DNA of 13,881 bases from Pseudomonadota bacterium (GCA_023422735.1 JAFAGL010000119.1:1-13881), one strand, 5' to 3'. Shown: positions 1-6,552, counted from the stretch's first letter. Made by a program: numbers and translations. The notes: a model not told the origin generated them from the sequence alone.

Positions 1-269
1 TGCATTACCTAAAGGCGGTGGAAGCCTTGGGCAAGAAGGATGCGACGGAAGTTCTCGCCAAGATGAAGGAAATGCCGACGGATGACCCGCTGTTCGGCAA
101 GGGCTCGATCCGAGCCGACGGCCGCAAGATCCACGATTCTTACCTGTTTCGGGTGAAGAAACCAGAAGAGTCGCAGGGTGAATGGGACTTGTATGACCTA
201 GTTTCCACCACGCCCGCGGATCAGGCTTTCCGCCCGCTTGATCAGGGCGGCTGCTCCCTGGTGAAGTGA
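1..269 (+). CDS. Branched-chain amino acid-type ABC transporter substrate-binding protein, C-terminal part
   Basis: This is the 3' end of a gene cut by the window edge; the first whole codon in frame is at position 3 and the stop is TGA at 267-269. About 88 residues remain. They read like the C-terminus of Peripla_BP_6 (LivK/HAAT family) periplasmic binding proteins: a KMKEMPTDDPLFGKG segment, then an 'IRADGRKIHDSYLF' strand, a 'PADQAFRPL' motif and a terminal GGC-LVK with the late Cys that often forms a disulfide in this group. The GTG at 18 is not the real start because the frame stays open to the edge. The protein would capture a small amino-acid or organic-acid ligand in the periplasm and deliver it to the LivH/LivM channel encoded just downstream. 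The ligand cannot be told from this fragment. Confidence 0.85.
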   Translation, partial: HYLKAVEALGKKDATEVLAKMKEMPTDDPLFGKGSIRADGRKIHDSYLFRVKKPEESQGEWDLYDLVSTTPADQAFRPLDQGGCSLVK

Positions 270-282
270 GCCAACGCCATTG

Positions 283-320
283 GCTGCGCTGCATCTCGAG
301 ATGTGGCGCAGCATGTTTTC
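283..320 (+). terminator. Intercistronic hairpin with U-rich tail between binding-protein gene and livH (attenuator)
   Basis: Arms 283-295 and 300-312 pair over 13 bp (11 Watson-Crick and two G-U pairs at 290/305 and 291/304) around a TCGA tetraloop at 296-299. The outer seven pairs are GCTGCGC/GCGCAGC. The sequence ATGTTTTCCTT follows at once, so this has the shape of an intrinsic, probably leaky, terminator. It lies 14 nt after the binding-protein stop and 27 nt before the livH start. Hairpins at this place in binding-protein-dependent transporter operons commonly lower permease expression relative to the binding protein, by partial termination or by shielding the upstream mRNA from 3' exonucleases. 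The structure is seen directly; its function is inferred. Confidence 0.7.
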
Positions 321-339
321 CTTGCCGCAGGATCGTTGA

Positions 340-1227
340 ATGTTCGAACTTATCGGTATTCCGCCGCAGGCCCTGTTCGGGCAATTATTGCTCGGCCTGA
401 TCAACGGCGCCTTTTACGCGATCCTGTCGCTGGGGCTCGCCATCATCTTTGGCCTCCTAAACATCATCAATTTCACGCATGGCGCTCAATATATGCTGGG
501 CGCGCTGGTGTCCTGGATGTTGTTGAACTATCTCGGCGTGCCATATTGGTGGGCGCTCCTGCTCGCACCTGTGGCCGTTGGCTTCCTTGGAGTGGTTCTC
601 GAGCGTGTGCTGATTTCGCGACTTTACCACCTGGATCATCTCTACGGCCTATTGCTGACCTTCGGCCTGGCTTTGATTATCCAGGGGCTGGCCCGCAATT
701 ATTATGGCATATCCGGATTGCCTTATACGATCCCGTCGCAACTGGCGGGCGGCCAAAATCTCGGCTTCATGTTTCTGCCGAACTATCGAGGCTGGGTGGT
801 TGTTGCGTCGCTTGTCGTGTGCATGACGACATGGTTCGTGATCGAAAAGACCCGGCTTGGCGCTTATCTGCGCGCGGCGACGGAAAACCCGACACTTGTC
901 GGCGCGTTTGGCATCAACGTTCCGCGCATGATCACCCTGACTTACGGCTTCGGCGTTGCGCTCGCAGCCTTTGCCGGTGTGCTGGCCGCGCCGATCTACT
1001 CCGTCAATCCCAATATGGGTGCGGATCTCATCATCGTGGTGTTTGCCGTGGTGGTGATCGGTGGGATGGGCTCGATCCTGGGCTCAATCATTACCGGCTT
1101 CGGGCTCGGCATCATTGAAGGGCTGACGCGTGTATTTTATCCGGAGGCGTCATCCGTGGTCATCTTCGTGATCATGGCGCTTGTGTTGATGGTCAAGCCG
1201 GCTGGCTTGTTCGGGAGGGCGGCATGA
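340..1227 (+). CDS. livH: Branched-chain amino acid-type ABC transporter permease LivH
   Basis: This 295-residue integral inner-membrane permease (BPD_transp_2 family) is of usual length and almost entirely hydrophobic. It opens with 'QLLLGLINGAFYAILSLGLAIIFGLLNIINFTHG', quoted here only by its ends: the N-terminal helix QLLLGLINGAFYAILS and the conserved NFTHGA turn near residues 45-50. The cytoplasmic ATPase-contact loop lies around 'GAYLRAATENPTLVGAFGI' (about residues 171-190), and the conserved VVIGGMGSILG segment is near residues 236-246. It pairs with LivM to form the channel of the Liv/HAAT transporter. The start ATG at 340 has AGGA at 329-332, seven nt upstream. Its stop overlaps the livM start by four bases (ATGA), implying translational coupling. 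Confidence 0.93.
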   Translation: MFELIGIPPQALFGQLLLGLINGAFYAILSLGLAIIFGLLNIINFTHGAQYMLGALVSWMLLNYLGVPYWWALLLAPVAVGFLGVVLERVLISRLYHLDHLYGLLLTFGLALIIQGLARNYYGISGLPYTIPSQLAGGQNLGFMFLPNYRGWVVVASLVVCMTTWFVIEKTRLGAYLRAATENPTLVGAFGINVPRMITLTYGFGVALAAFAGVLAAPIYSVNPNMGADLIIVVFAVVVIGGMGSILGSIITGFGLGIIEGLTRVFYPEASSVVIFVIMALVLMVKPAGLFGRAA

Positions 1228-2210
1228 TGACGGCGATCACCGAAACAAACGAGGCCACCATCGCCTCGGCCCAAACCAGCGGCGCCATGCCCAAACTCCA
1301 TATCGCGATCTTCGCGATCCTGCTTCTGCTGGCGCTGGCCGGCCCCTTCTTCCTGTATCCCGTTTTCTTGATGAAGGTGATGTGCTTTGCGCTGTTTGCC
1401 TGTGCGCTCAATCTTTTGCTCGGCTTTGGCGGATTGCTGTCCTTCGGCCATGCCGCTTATTTCGGTGGAGCGGCCTATATTTCAGCGCATGCTGCAAAGG
1501 TTTGGGGCCTGACGCCCGAAGTCTCGATCATCCTGGGTGCGCTGAGCGCGATGGTTCTCGGCTTAGTGATCGGCAGCCTCGCGATCCGCCGGCAGGGAAT
1601 CTATTTTGCGATGGTCACGCTGGCCTTCGCTCAGATGGTCTACTTCGCGTCACTTCAGGCGCCTTTTACCGGCGGTGAAGATGGCATCCAGAACGTGCCG
1701 CGTGGTGATCTGTTCGGCGTGATCAGCCTGCGTTCGGACTTCACGCTGTATTTCGTGGTTCTGGCGATCACCTTTTTGAGCCTGCTCCTGATTTACCGGA
1801 TCGTCCACTCGCCTTTCGGCCAGGTGCTGAAAGCCATTCGTGAAAACGAGCCCCGAGCGATTTCGCTCGGCTATCGTGTCAACAATTACAAGCTGGCGGT
1901 TTTCGTGATGTCGGCCGGGTTCGCGGGAGTGGCGGGCGCGACAAAAGCGATTGTGTTCCAGCTCGCATCCTTGACGGATGTTTACTGGACGATGTCAGGT
2001 GAAGCGGTTCTCATGACGCTGATCGGCGGTATGGGAACAGTGTTCGGGCCGGTTCTTGGTGCTGCGATCATCGTGACCATGCAGAACTATCTGGCAAGCC
2101 TGGGCGCCTGGGTGACGATCATTCAGGGCTGTATCTTCGTCATCAGCGTCATACTGTTCCGTGAAGGCATCATCGGCATGATCGCCAAATGGATCAAGAA
2201 ACCGCTTTGA
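1224..2210 (+). CDS. livM: Branched-chain amino acid-type ABC transporter permease LivM
   Basis: This 328-residue second permease of the Liv/HAAT transporter is of the usual length for the short LivM type. After a polar N-terminus of about 25 residues come hydrophobic helices, the family motif LLLGFGGLLSFGHAAYFGGA (about residues 68-87), the 'AIRRQGIYFAMVTLAFAQ' segment, the ATPase-contact loop 'SPFGQVLKAIRENEPRAISLG' (about residues 194-214, cited by its ends SPFGQV and AISLG) and a C-terminal LIGGMGTVFGPVLGA block. The start is ATGATG at 1224 or 1227; the first overlaps the livH stop as ATGA. The stop TGA (2208-2210) shares its A with the ATG of the next gene. LivG/LivF-type ATPases are absent here and may be upstream. 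Confidence 0.93.
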   Translation: MMTAITETNEATIASAQTSGAMPKLHIAIFAILLLLALAGPFFLYPVFLMKVMCFALFACALNLLLGFGGLLSFGHAAYFGGAAYISAHAAKVWGLTPEVSIILGALSAMVLGLVIGSLAIRRQGIYFAMVTLAFAQMVYFASLQAPFTGGEDGIQNVPRGDLFGVISLRSDFTLYFVVLAITFLSLLLIYRIVHSPFGQVLKAIRENEPRAISLGYRVNNYKLAVFVMSAGFAGVAGATKAIVFQLASLTDVYWTMSGEAVLMTLIGGMGTVFGPVLGAAIIVTMQNYLASLGAWVTIIQGCIFVISVILFREGIIGMIAKWIKKPL

Positions 2211-2614
2211 TGGACCAGTCGCGCACGCTCGAATCCTATGCCCATCGTGTCACCGTCACACTTCGCTACGCGGACACTGATCGGCAGGGGCATATCAACA
2301 ATGCTGTTTTCGCGACACTTCTGGAAAGCGGTCGCGTCGCGTTAATCTACAACCCGGAAAAGCCGCTCGCTGAAAAAGGCTGTTCCTTTGTGATTGCGCG
2401 ACTGGAACTCGATTTTCTGGCGGAACTGAACTGGCCGGGCGATGCGCTGGTCGGTTCGTCCTTCACAAAGCTCGGGCGCTCGTCATTCGAATTGGCGCAG
2501 GCAATCTTCCAGGATGGAAACTGCGCTGCAGTCTCGCGCTCCACCATGGTGCAGATTTCGGACGAGACGCGCCGGTCTCATCCGTTGAGTGGAGCCATGC
2601 AGTCGTTTATTTAA
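2210..2614 (+). CDS. Acyl-CoA thioesterase, hot-dog fold (4HBT/YbgC type)
   Basis: This 134-residue cytoplasmic protein is a typical size for single hot-dog thioesterases. The N-terminal motif LRYADTDRQGHINNAVF (residues 18-34) matches the 4-hydroxybenzoyl-CoA thioesterase/YbgC group, in which the Asp at position 24 is the catalytic or water-activating residue and GHINNA starts the central helix. It continues with a LLESGR helix, the substrate-facing strand FVIARLELDF and a LGRSSFEL strand. The family hydrolyses acyl- or aroyl-CoA thioesters; the chain length here cannot be read. I chose the ATG at 2210, which overlaps the livM stop as TGATG, over an in-frame ATG at 2189 inside livM. The coupling places it in the transporter operon, perhaps acting on a CoA-activated form of the imported acid (inference). 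Confidence 0.85.
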   Translation: MDQSRTLESYAHRVTVTLRYADTDRQGHINNAVFATLLESGRVALIYNPEKPLAEKGCSFVIARLELDFLAELNWPGDALVGSSFTKLGRSSFELAQAIFQDGNCAAVSRSTMVQISDETRRSHPLSGAMQSFI

Positions 2615-2646
2615 AAAGGTTTTCGGCGGCTTTGAATGCGCCGAAA
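2612..2646 (-). terminator. Intrinsic terminator of the zinc-transport operon
   Basis: An 8-bp perfect stem, TTTCGGCG (2621-2628) with CGCCGAAA (2639-2646), encloses a 10-nt loop. Read on the minus strand it begins five bases after the stop of the zinc-binding-protein gene and is followed by CCTTTTTAA (2612-2620), a proper U tract. This closes the minus-strand operon. The + strand has no T run after the stem, so it is weaker as a terminator for the thioesterase gene that converges on it. Confidence 0.75.
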
Positions 2647-2650
2647 TACC

Positions 2651-3646
2651 TCAACTGCCCGAAATGGCGGTTTTGATCGTTTCGGCATTGTGCCTCATCA
2701 TGTCGATATAGGTGGAAGCGGGGCCTGCCTCATCAGACAGGGCGTCGGAATAGAGCGTCCCGCCCACTTTGATGCCGGTTTCCGAAGCGATCTGTTCGAC
2801 CAGCCGTGGATTTGTGATGTTTTCGACAAAGATCGCGGAAGCCTTGTCATCTCGGATCTGTTTGATCAGCGCCGCAACATCTGCCGCGGAGGCTTCCGAT
2901 TCCGTGGATACGCCTTCGGGAGCAAGAAATGTCAGGCCATATTCGTGATCGAAATAGTTGAAAGCGTCATGCGACGTGATGAGCGTCCGCTTGCCTTCCG
3001 GGATCGAGGCAACCGTTGTCTTGATCTCCGCATCAAGCTCCCGAAGCTTGGTCTCATAGGCTGCTGCATTCGCCTTGTAGATTTCGCAGCCTTCGGCATC
3101 GGCCGCACATAGCGCATCCGCAATGTTCTTCACATAGATCCGAGCGTTGGGAACGGACTGCCATGCATGTGGATCGAACTCGCCATGGTGATGATGACCA
3201 GCGTGGTCATGCTCGTGCTTATGCGCGTGTCCACCCTCGGAATGGTTCTGTTCATCCTCTTCGGCGGTTTCTTCACCATGATGGTGCTCTTCCTCATTAT
3301 TGAGGATATGACTGTTCTTCGACAGTTCCACAATCGGCCCCTTTGTGCCGCTTGCTTCGATCAGCCGCTGGAGAAACCCTTCAAACTGAAGGCCGTTAAC
3401 TAGGACAACATCAGCACCGGCAACCGCAACCGCATCGGCTGGGCGCGGCTCATAAACATGCGCGTCTCCATTGGGGCCAACCAGCGTGGTGATGTCGATG
3501 CGCTCGCCGCCAACATTCCTTGCGAGATCCGCAATGATGGAAAAGCTGGCGACCACGTTGAGCTTTTCGGCAGAAGCCGATGCGAGGCTTAAAGGAGTTA
3601 ATGTTATAACAATTACCAAGCTGGCGAGCTGAGTGAGTTTTCGCAT
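2651..3646 (-). CDS. aztC: Zinc ABC transporter substrate-binding protein (AztC/ZnuA type) with His-rich loop
   Basis: This 331-residue periplasmic protein belongs to the cluster A-I (ZnuA/TroA, PF01297) metal-binding proteins. Residues 1-26 form a signal peptide ending ASASA. Expected metal ligands are visible: H63 in DAHVYEP, H160 in FDPHAW, H226 in TSHDAF and D301 in YSDAL. Three His plus one Asp fits zinc. Residues 121-154 are a His/Glu-rich loop (HHHGEE, HAHKHEHDH, HHHH) before FDPH, a feature of zinc rather than manganese binders. C180 and C187 could form a disulfide. The N-terminal style (VVASFSIIADLARNVGG, LVGPNGDAHVYEP) resembles AztC more than E. coli ZnuA. The ATG lies 31 nt after the permease stop, with AGGA upstream. 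It is the last gene of the operon. ZnuA is the alternative name; zinc specificity is well supported by the neighbouring Zur. Confidence 0.88.
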   Translation of the reverse strand: MRKLTQLASLVIVITLTPLSLASASAEKLNVVASFSIIADLARNVGGERIDITTLVGPNGDAHVYEPRPADAVAVAGADVVLVNGLQFEGFLQRLIEASGTKGPIVELSKNSHILNNEEEHHHGEETAEEDEQNHSEGGHAHKHEHDHAGHHHHGEFDPHAWQSVPNARIYVKNIADALCAADAEGCEIYKANAAAYETKLRELDAEIKTTVASIPEGKRTLITSHDAFNYFDHEYGLTFLAPEGVSTESEASAADVAALIKQIRDDKASAIFVENITNPRLVEQIASETGIKVGGTLYSDALSDEAGPASTYIDMMRHNAETIKTAISGS

Positions 3647-3677
3647 GGATCAGGATCCTGTTTGAAAGAAAAAGGGT

Positions 3678-4553
3678 TCAGGCGGTCCGGTGGCGGCTTG
3701 AGCGGCTTCGCATATTGAGGATGCCGCGCGATCCGATTAGAATCGAAGCCATATAAACCACGCCGGCCGACAAAATGATCGCAGGGCCGGATGGCAAGGA
3801 GAAATGATAGGAGAGCAACAGTCCGGACACGCAGGATAGCGCGCCTATAATGGTTGCAAGTAGGCACATCGGTTCCACGCGAATGGTCCAGAACCGGGCA
3901 CTGGCGGCGGGTAGCATCATCAGCCCGACCGATAACAGTGTTCCGAGCGCTTGAAATCCGCCGACAAGATTCAAAACCACCAGCGTCAGAAAGATGAAAT
4001 GAACCGGCGTACCTAGCCTGGAAACCGAACGCAGGAACAGAGGATCCATGCATTCCGCAACCAAAGCGCGCCAGAAAATGCCGATTGATACCAGCGTCAC
4101 CACAGTGATCAGGCTGATCAATGTGAGCGCCGCGTCATTCAGCGCCAGCACGGTGCCGAACAGAACATGCATGAGATCCACACTTGATCCGCGCAAGGAC
4201 ACGATCAGGACGCCGAGTGCCAGCGAGATCAGGTAAAAGGCCGCCATCGAGGCGTCTTCTTTCTGCACGGTCAACCGCGCCACGGCGCCGGATCCGAGCG
4301 CTACGATCATGCCCGCGACCAATCCGCCGATCGTCATGGGCACGATCTGCAGGCCGAACAAAAGAAAGCCCGCCGCCGCGCCGGGCAGGATGCCATGCGC
4401 CATGGCGTCACCGGTCAGGCTCATGCGTCGCAGCATCAAGAAGACACCGACAGGGCACGAGGCGAGGGACAACAACAAAGAACCGGCCAACGCACGCTGC
4501 ATGAAGGAAAATTCAACGAATGGCGCCAGCAAAGCTTGGTAAACAACCTCCAT
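3678..4553 (-). CDS. aztB: Zinc ABC transporter permease (AztB/ZnuB type, ABC-3 family)
   Basis: This inner-membrane permease of about 291 residues belongs to the ABC-3 family (PF00950), with roughly eight hydrophobic segments. Family hallmarks are RRMSLTGDAMAHGILPGAA near residue 43, the EDASMAAFYLISLALG segment, 'HVLFGTVLALND', and GGFQALGTLLSVGLMMLPAA in the C-terminal half, which contacts the ATPase. These phrases match the AztB subgroup. The start ATG at 4553 overlaps the ATPase stop by one base; the preceding in-frame GTG at 4556 would give a GTGA four-base overlap and is equally possible. A GGGGGG run lies just upstream in the ATPase gene and may serve as the ribosome binding site. The tail is basic (RSRSSRHRTA). 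It transports zinc delivered by the binding protein encoded next. Confidence 0.88.
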   Translation of the reverse strand: MEVVYQALLAPFVEFSFMQRALAGSLLLSLASCPVGVFLMLRRMSLTGDAMAHGILPGAAAGFLLFGLQIVPMTIGGLVAGMIVALGSGAVARLTVQKEDASMAAFYLISLALGVLIVSLRGSSVDLMHVLFGTVLALNDAALTLISLITVVTLVSIGIFWRALVAECMDPLFLRSVSRLGTPVHFIFLTLVVLNLVGGFQALGTLLSVGLMMLPAASARFWTIRVEPMCLLATIIGALSCVSGLLLSYHFSLPSGPAIILSAGVVYMASILIGSRGILNMRSRSSRHRTA

Positions 4554-5377
4554 CACGCTGCCCCCCGACGGGTTGTGTCTCGCGCAGGGTGGTTGTGGTC
4601 GTGATGATGAGCGTGTCCGTGGTGGTGATCATCATTCGGTCCGCACCAAGGCGCCGTTTCATCCCAGGCTTCGTGGAACTGCCGTGCGCGCATGAGATTT
4701 TCCGGCGCCAGGGTTTTACGGGCGTCGCCCCACGCAATCGGTTGACGTGCCAAAAGCAAAGCTTCCGGAAAATGCTCGCGCACCAGATCAAAGTCATGCG
4801 CCACAACGAGAATAGTGCGGCTTTCCTGATGCCAGCGCTTGATCAGGACGATCAGATCACTCAGCGTCTTCATGTCGATGGCGTTGAAGGGCTCATCGAG
4901 AAGGATGAGATCGGCATCTTGCACCAACACGCGTGCAAACAAAGCGCGTTGAAGCTGGCCACCCGACAATGTGTCCAGCGGACGCTTTTCGAAACCCTCA
5001 AGTCCAACCGCCACAAGCGCTTGTGAAACCGCTTCGCGATCTTTCGGCAAGTGACGACCTAGGAGCCCGCGCCTTGGCCATAAACCAAGCGAAACCAGAT
5101 CCACAACGCGCGCAGGAAATGTTCTGTCGAGTTCCGATTGCTGGGGCAGATAAGCGATGCGATCAGCGGGGTTGACCATGATCGTCCCGGCCATGGGCTT
5201 CAAGACGCCGACAATTGCCTTCATCAGCGTTGATTTCCCTGACCCGTTGGCGCCCACAATCGCGGTCAGTGACCCTTTTCGAAACTCGCCGGAAAGATGA
5301 TGAACCGCTGGATGGCTGTTGTAGCCCAGCGTCAAATCATTAAATGTGATGCAGGCTTCGGTCATACAAACAAACAT
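4553..5377 (-). CDS. aztA: Zinc ABC transporter ATP-binding protein (AztA/ZnuC type) with His-rich C-terminal tail
   Basis: This 274-residue cytoplasmic ATPase is the first gene of the minus-strand operon. It shows Walker A GANGSGKST (42-50), Q-loop region AYLPQQSELDRTFP (75-88), signature LSGGQLQR (137-144), Walker B LILLDEP (157-163) and the switch His in VVAHD (H194). The DRTFPARVVDLVSLGLW phrase is typical of metal-importer ATPases of the Azt/Mnt/Znu group. Residues 251-263 (HHHGHAHHHDHNH) contain nine His in 13 positions, after a W-C near 244-245; such a tail is not needed for ATPase function and may bind or sense zinc. The start could be ATG 5377 or ATG 5365; neither has a strong ribosome binding site. 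Transcription probably comes from the promoter at 5420-5449 under Zur control. Confidence 0.87.
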   Translation of the reverse strand: MFVCMTEACITFNDLTLGYNSHPAVHHLSGEFRKGSLTAIVGANGSGKSTLMKAIVGVLKPMAGTIMVNPADRIAYLPQQSELDRTFPARVVDLVSLGLWPRRGLLGRHLPKDREAVSQALVAVGLEGFEKRPLDTLSGGQLQRALFARVLVQDADLILLDEPFNAIDMKTLSDLIVLIKRWHQESRTILVVAHDFDLVREHFPEALLLARQPIAWGDARKTLAPENLMRARQFHEAWDETAPWCGPNDDHHHGHAHHHDHNHPARDTTRRGAA

Positions 5378-5397
5378 ATTCCGGAAATCGGTACGCC

Positions 5398-5449
5398 TTG
5401 AGTGCTCGGCGATGTGATGTTATTACATTGACGCTCACCGGAAAGTCAA
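5398..5449. promoter_or_regulatory. Divergent aztA/zur promoters with shared near-palindrome, probable Zur operator
   Basis: On the minus strand, TTGACT (5449-5444), an 18-nt spacer and TAATAA (5425-5420) form a good sigma-70 promoter for the zinc operon. On the + strand, TTGAGT (5398-5403), 17 nt and TATTAC (5421-5426) form a plausible zur promoter. Both -10 elements sit inside ATGTTATTACAT (5417-5428), a 12-bp dyad with five of six pairs matched. The half-site ATGTTAT resembles the A/T-rich half-sites of Fur-family (Zur) operators, so zinc-loaded Zur could block both promoters at once. Promoter elements are seen directly; Zur binding is inferred from position, the divergent regulator gene and motif likeness. 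Confidence 0.6.
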
Positions 5450-5461
5450 ACGGGAATGAAG

Positions 5462-5860
5462 ATGGCGCAGGCGCAGGATTTGACGAAGAACCAATCGCTG
5501 GTGCTTGACGTTCTGTCGCGCACCGAAGGACCGCTCAGTGCTTACTCCTTGCTGGACCAACTGCGCGATAGCGGGTTTCGGGCTCCTTTGCAGGTGTATC
5601 GCGCACTCGACAAGCTGATCGAGTTCGGACTGGTTCATCGCTTGGAGAGCATTAATTCCTTTGTCGCCTGCAGCCATCCCCACGATCACGAGCATGGTTT
5701 GATTGCCTTCGGCATCTGCGAAAAATGCGGTAAGGTGGATGAGTTCTGCGATGCAGTAGTGGAACAGAGGTTGAAGGGCTGGGCGAAAGATCACGCCTTC
5801 CGCTTGGCCAAAACGACCATCGAGATGCGGGGAACATGCGCTGGTTGCTTGGCCGCTTAG
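5462..5860 (+). CDS. zur: Zinc uptake regulator, Fur family (Zur)
   Basis: This is a 132-residue DNA-binding repressor of usual Fur-family length. The N-terminal winged helix runs from about residue 8 to 66 (SAYSLLDQLRDSG, VYRALDKLIEFGLVHRLES). Phrases such as GLVHRLESINSFVAC and AFGICEKCGKVDEF are diagnostic of Zur rather than Fur or Mur. Structural zinc Cys pairs are C86xxC89 and C126xxC129; C70 and the His cluster HPHDHEH (about 72-78) are candidate regulatory zinc ligands. With zinc bound it would repress zinc-uptake genes. ATG 5462 is preferred because GGGA at 5452-5455 lies six nt before it; ATG 5456, two codons earlier, touches that ribosome binding site. It is divergent from the zinc-importer operon, which is its likely target, and may be autoregulated. 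Confidence 0.9.
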   Translation: MAQAQDLTKNQSLVLDVLSRTEGPLSAYSLLDQLRDSGFRAPLQVYRALDKLIEFGLVHRLESINSFVACSHPHDHEHGLIAFGICEKCGKVDEFCDAVVEQRLKGWAKDHAFRLAKTTIEMRGTCAGCLAA

Positions 5861-5940
5861 GACGTCTCGCCGGCTACTTCGCGCAAGCGCTGTATGCTCG
5901 CACGGATCAGGACTCGAAGCTGCCGATGGGTTAACTTCAT
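5857..5940 (-). CDS. Possible 27-residue small protein, unrecognised
   Basis: A short minus-strand frame in the 220-bp space between zur and the tRNA starts ATG at 5940 with AGAGGA about nine nt upstream and ends TAA at 5857-5859, overlapping the zur stop tail-to-tail. The product begins MKLTHRQLRVLIRASI and is basic and amphipathic, with a single likely helix; the MKLT-xxQLRxLIR pattern resembles short basic N-terminal segments seen in some phage-encoded proteins. I cannot assign a function. A 27-codon frame can arise by chance, so this is a candidate only, supported by the ribosome binding site and the regular helical pattern. Confidence 0.25.
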   Translation of the reverse strand: MKLTHRQLRVLIRASIQRLREVAGETS

Positions 5941-5998
5941 TCGTCCAGATCCTCTGTTCGTAATCAGCGGAAAACGAACGAAACACGAGCCAGACTGC

Positions 5999-6027
5999 TT
6001 GACACTGGGCAAGACACCGCCCTATAT
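5999..6027 (+). promoter_or_regulatory. Sigma-70 promoter for the tRNA gene
   Basis: TTGACA (5999-6004) is a perfect -35 box, followed by a 17-nt spacer and CTATAT (6022-6027), a common alphaproteobacterial -10 form. Transcription would start near 6034, leaving a leader of about 47 nt before the mature tRNA 5' end at 6081. This is the strongest promoter-like sequence seen in the window. Confidence 0.75.
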
Positions 6028-6080
6028 CCGCCGCGTTCCAGTGGGCGGCGACCTTATGAATCGCCGCATTTTCCGCGTGG

Positions 6081-6157
6081 GGCGGAGTAGCTCAGTAGGT
6101 TAGAGCAGAGGAATCATAATCCTTGTGTCGGGGGTTCGAATCCCTCCTCCGCTACCA
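6081..6157 (+). tRNA. tRNA-Met (CAU anticodon), elongator type
   Basis: A complete 77-nt cloverleaf with encoded CCA (6155-6157). Acceptor GGCGGAG pairs with CTCCGCT (G1-U72 wobble), discriminator A at 6154. The D stem is GCTC/GAGC, the anticodon stem GAGGA/TCCTT encloses the loop ATCATAA with anticodon CAT, and the T arm is GGGGG-TTCGAAT-CCCTC. The first pair is G-U and the anticodon stem lacks three G-C pairs, so it is not the initiator. The CAU anticodon also occurs in tRNA-Ile that is modified by TilS (lysidine). The overall sequence looks like alphaproteobacterial elongator tRNA-Met, so that is my call, with tRNA-Ile2 as a minor alternative. Confidence 0.92.
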
Positions 6158-6188
6158 GACATTTCAATAACTTAGGCAGATTTCTCAT

Positions 6189-6208
6189 TGTAGCGCGTCT
6201 GTAGCGCG
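6189..6208 (+). repeat. Tandem direct repeat TGTAGCGCG, 32 bp after the tRNA
   Basis: TGTAGCGCG occurs at 6189-6197 and again at 6200-6208, eleven bases apart (one helical turn), just downstream of the tRNA 3' end. Short direct repeats at helical spacing next to a tRNA gene can be recombinase or regulator binding sites. Nothing else in the window ties them to an integrase, so the meaning is open. Confidence 0.4.
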
Positions 6209-6552
6209 CGCCGCGTTTTGCAATTTTGTCACCGGGTTTTGCAGTAAACCGGCTTTGTAGAAGCGCCGGTTAAAGCTTCTTAAAGCTCCCTTCAAACATG
6301 ACTCACGGTCAACTTGTTCTCTCACCCAGCCGTGCCTCAAATTAGCACGAGCGGCAGATACGCGTGGGCTAGCTTCTCGACATGGTGCACCTGCCGCGTA
6401 ACCTGCGCTATCGCCATCCCGGAGAGCTATCGGGCGGTTAAAAACAGTGCGTCAACCTCCCGCGTGCGCTGGCTGCCAATCCAAAGGTCTGGCGAGATCT
6501 GCTCTCCTTCAGGCGTGAACGAGATAATCCTGGAACTGACCAAGGACATTCG

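Noticed and set aside
303..1118. Long + strand open frame overlapping livH in another frame
   Set aside because: It is a high-GC shadow of livH; its product is Arg/His/Cys-rich and shows no domain, while livH has clear family motifs.
2636..3112. + strand open frame across the zinc-binding-protein gene
   Set aside because: It is antisense to aztC, has no ribosome binding site, and its composition reflects the complementary strand.
3150..3350. Repeat or low-complexity element at the GTG/ATG-rich stretch
   Set aside because: It is simply the His/Glu-rich loop of the zinc-binding protein read on the other strand.
4184..4504. Arg-rich + strand frame over the permease gene
   Set aside because: It is a shadow of aztB on the opposite strand with extreme Arg/Ser content.
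6081..6157. Initiator tRNA-fMet
   Set aside because: The 1-72 pair is G-U rather than the unpaired C-A type, and the anticodon stem (GAGGA/TCCTT) lacks the three G-C pairs of initiators.
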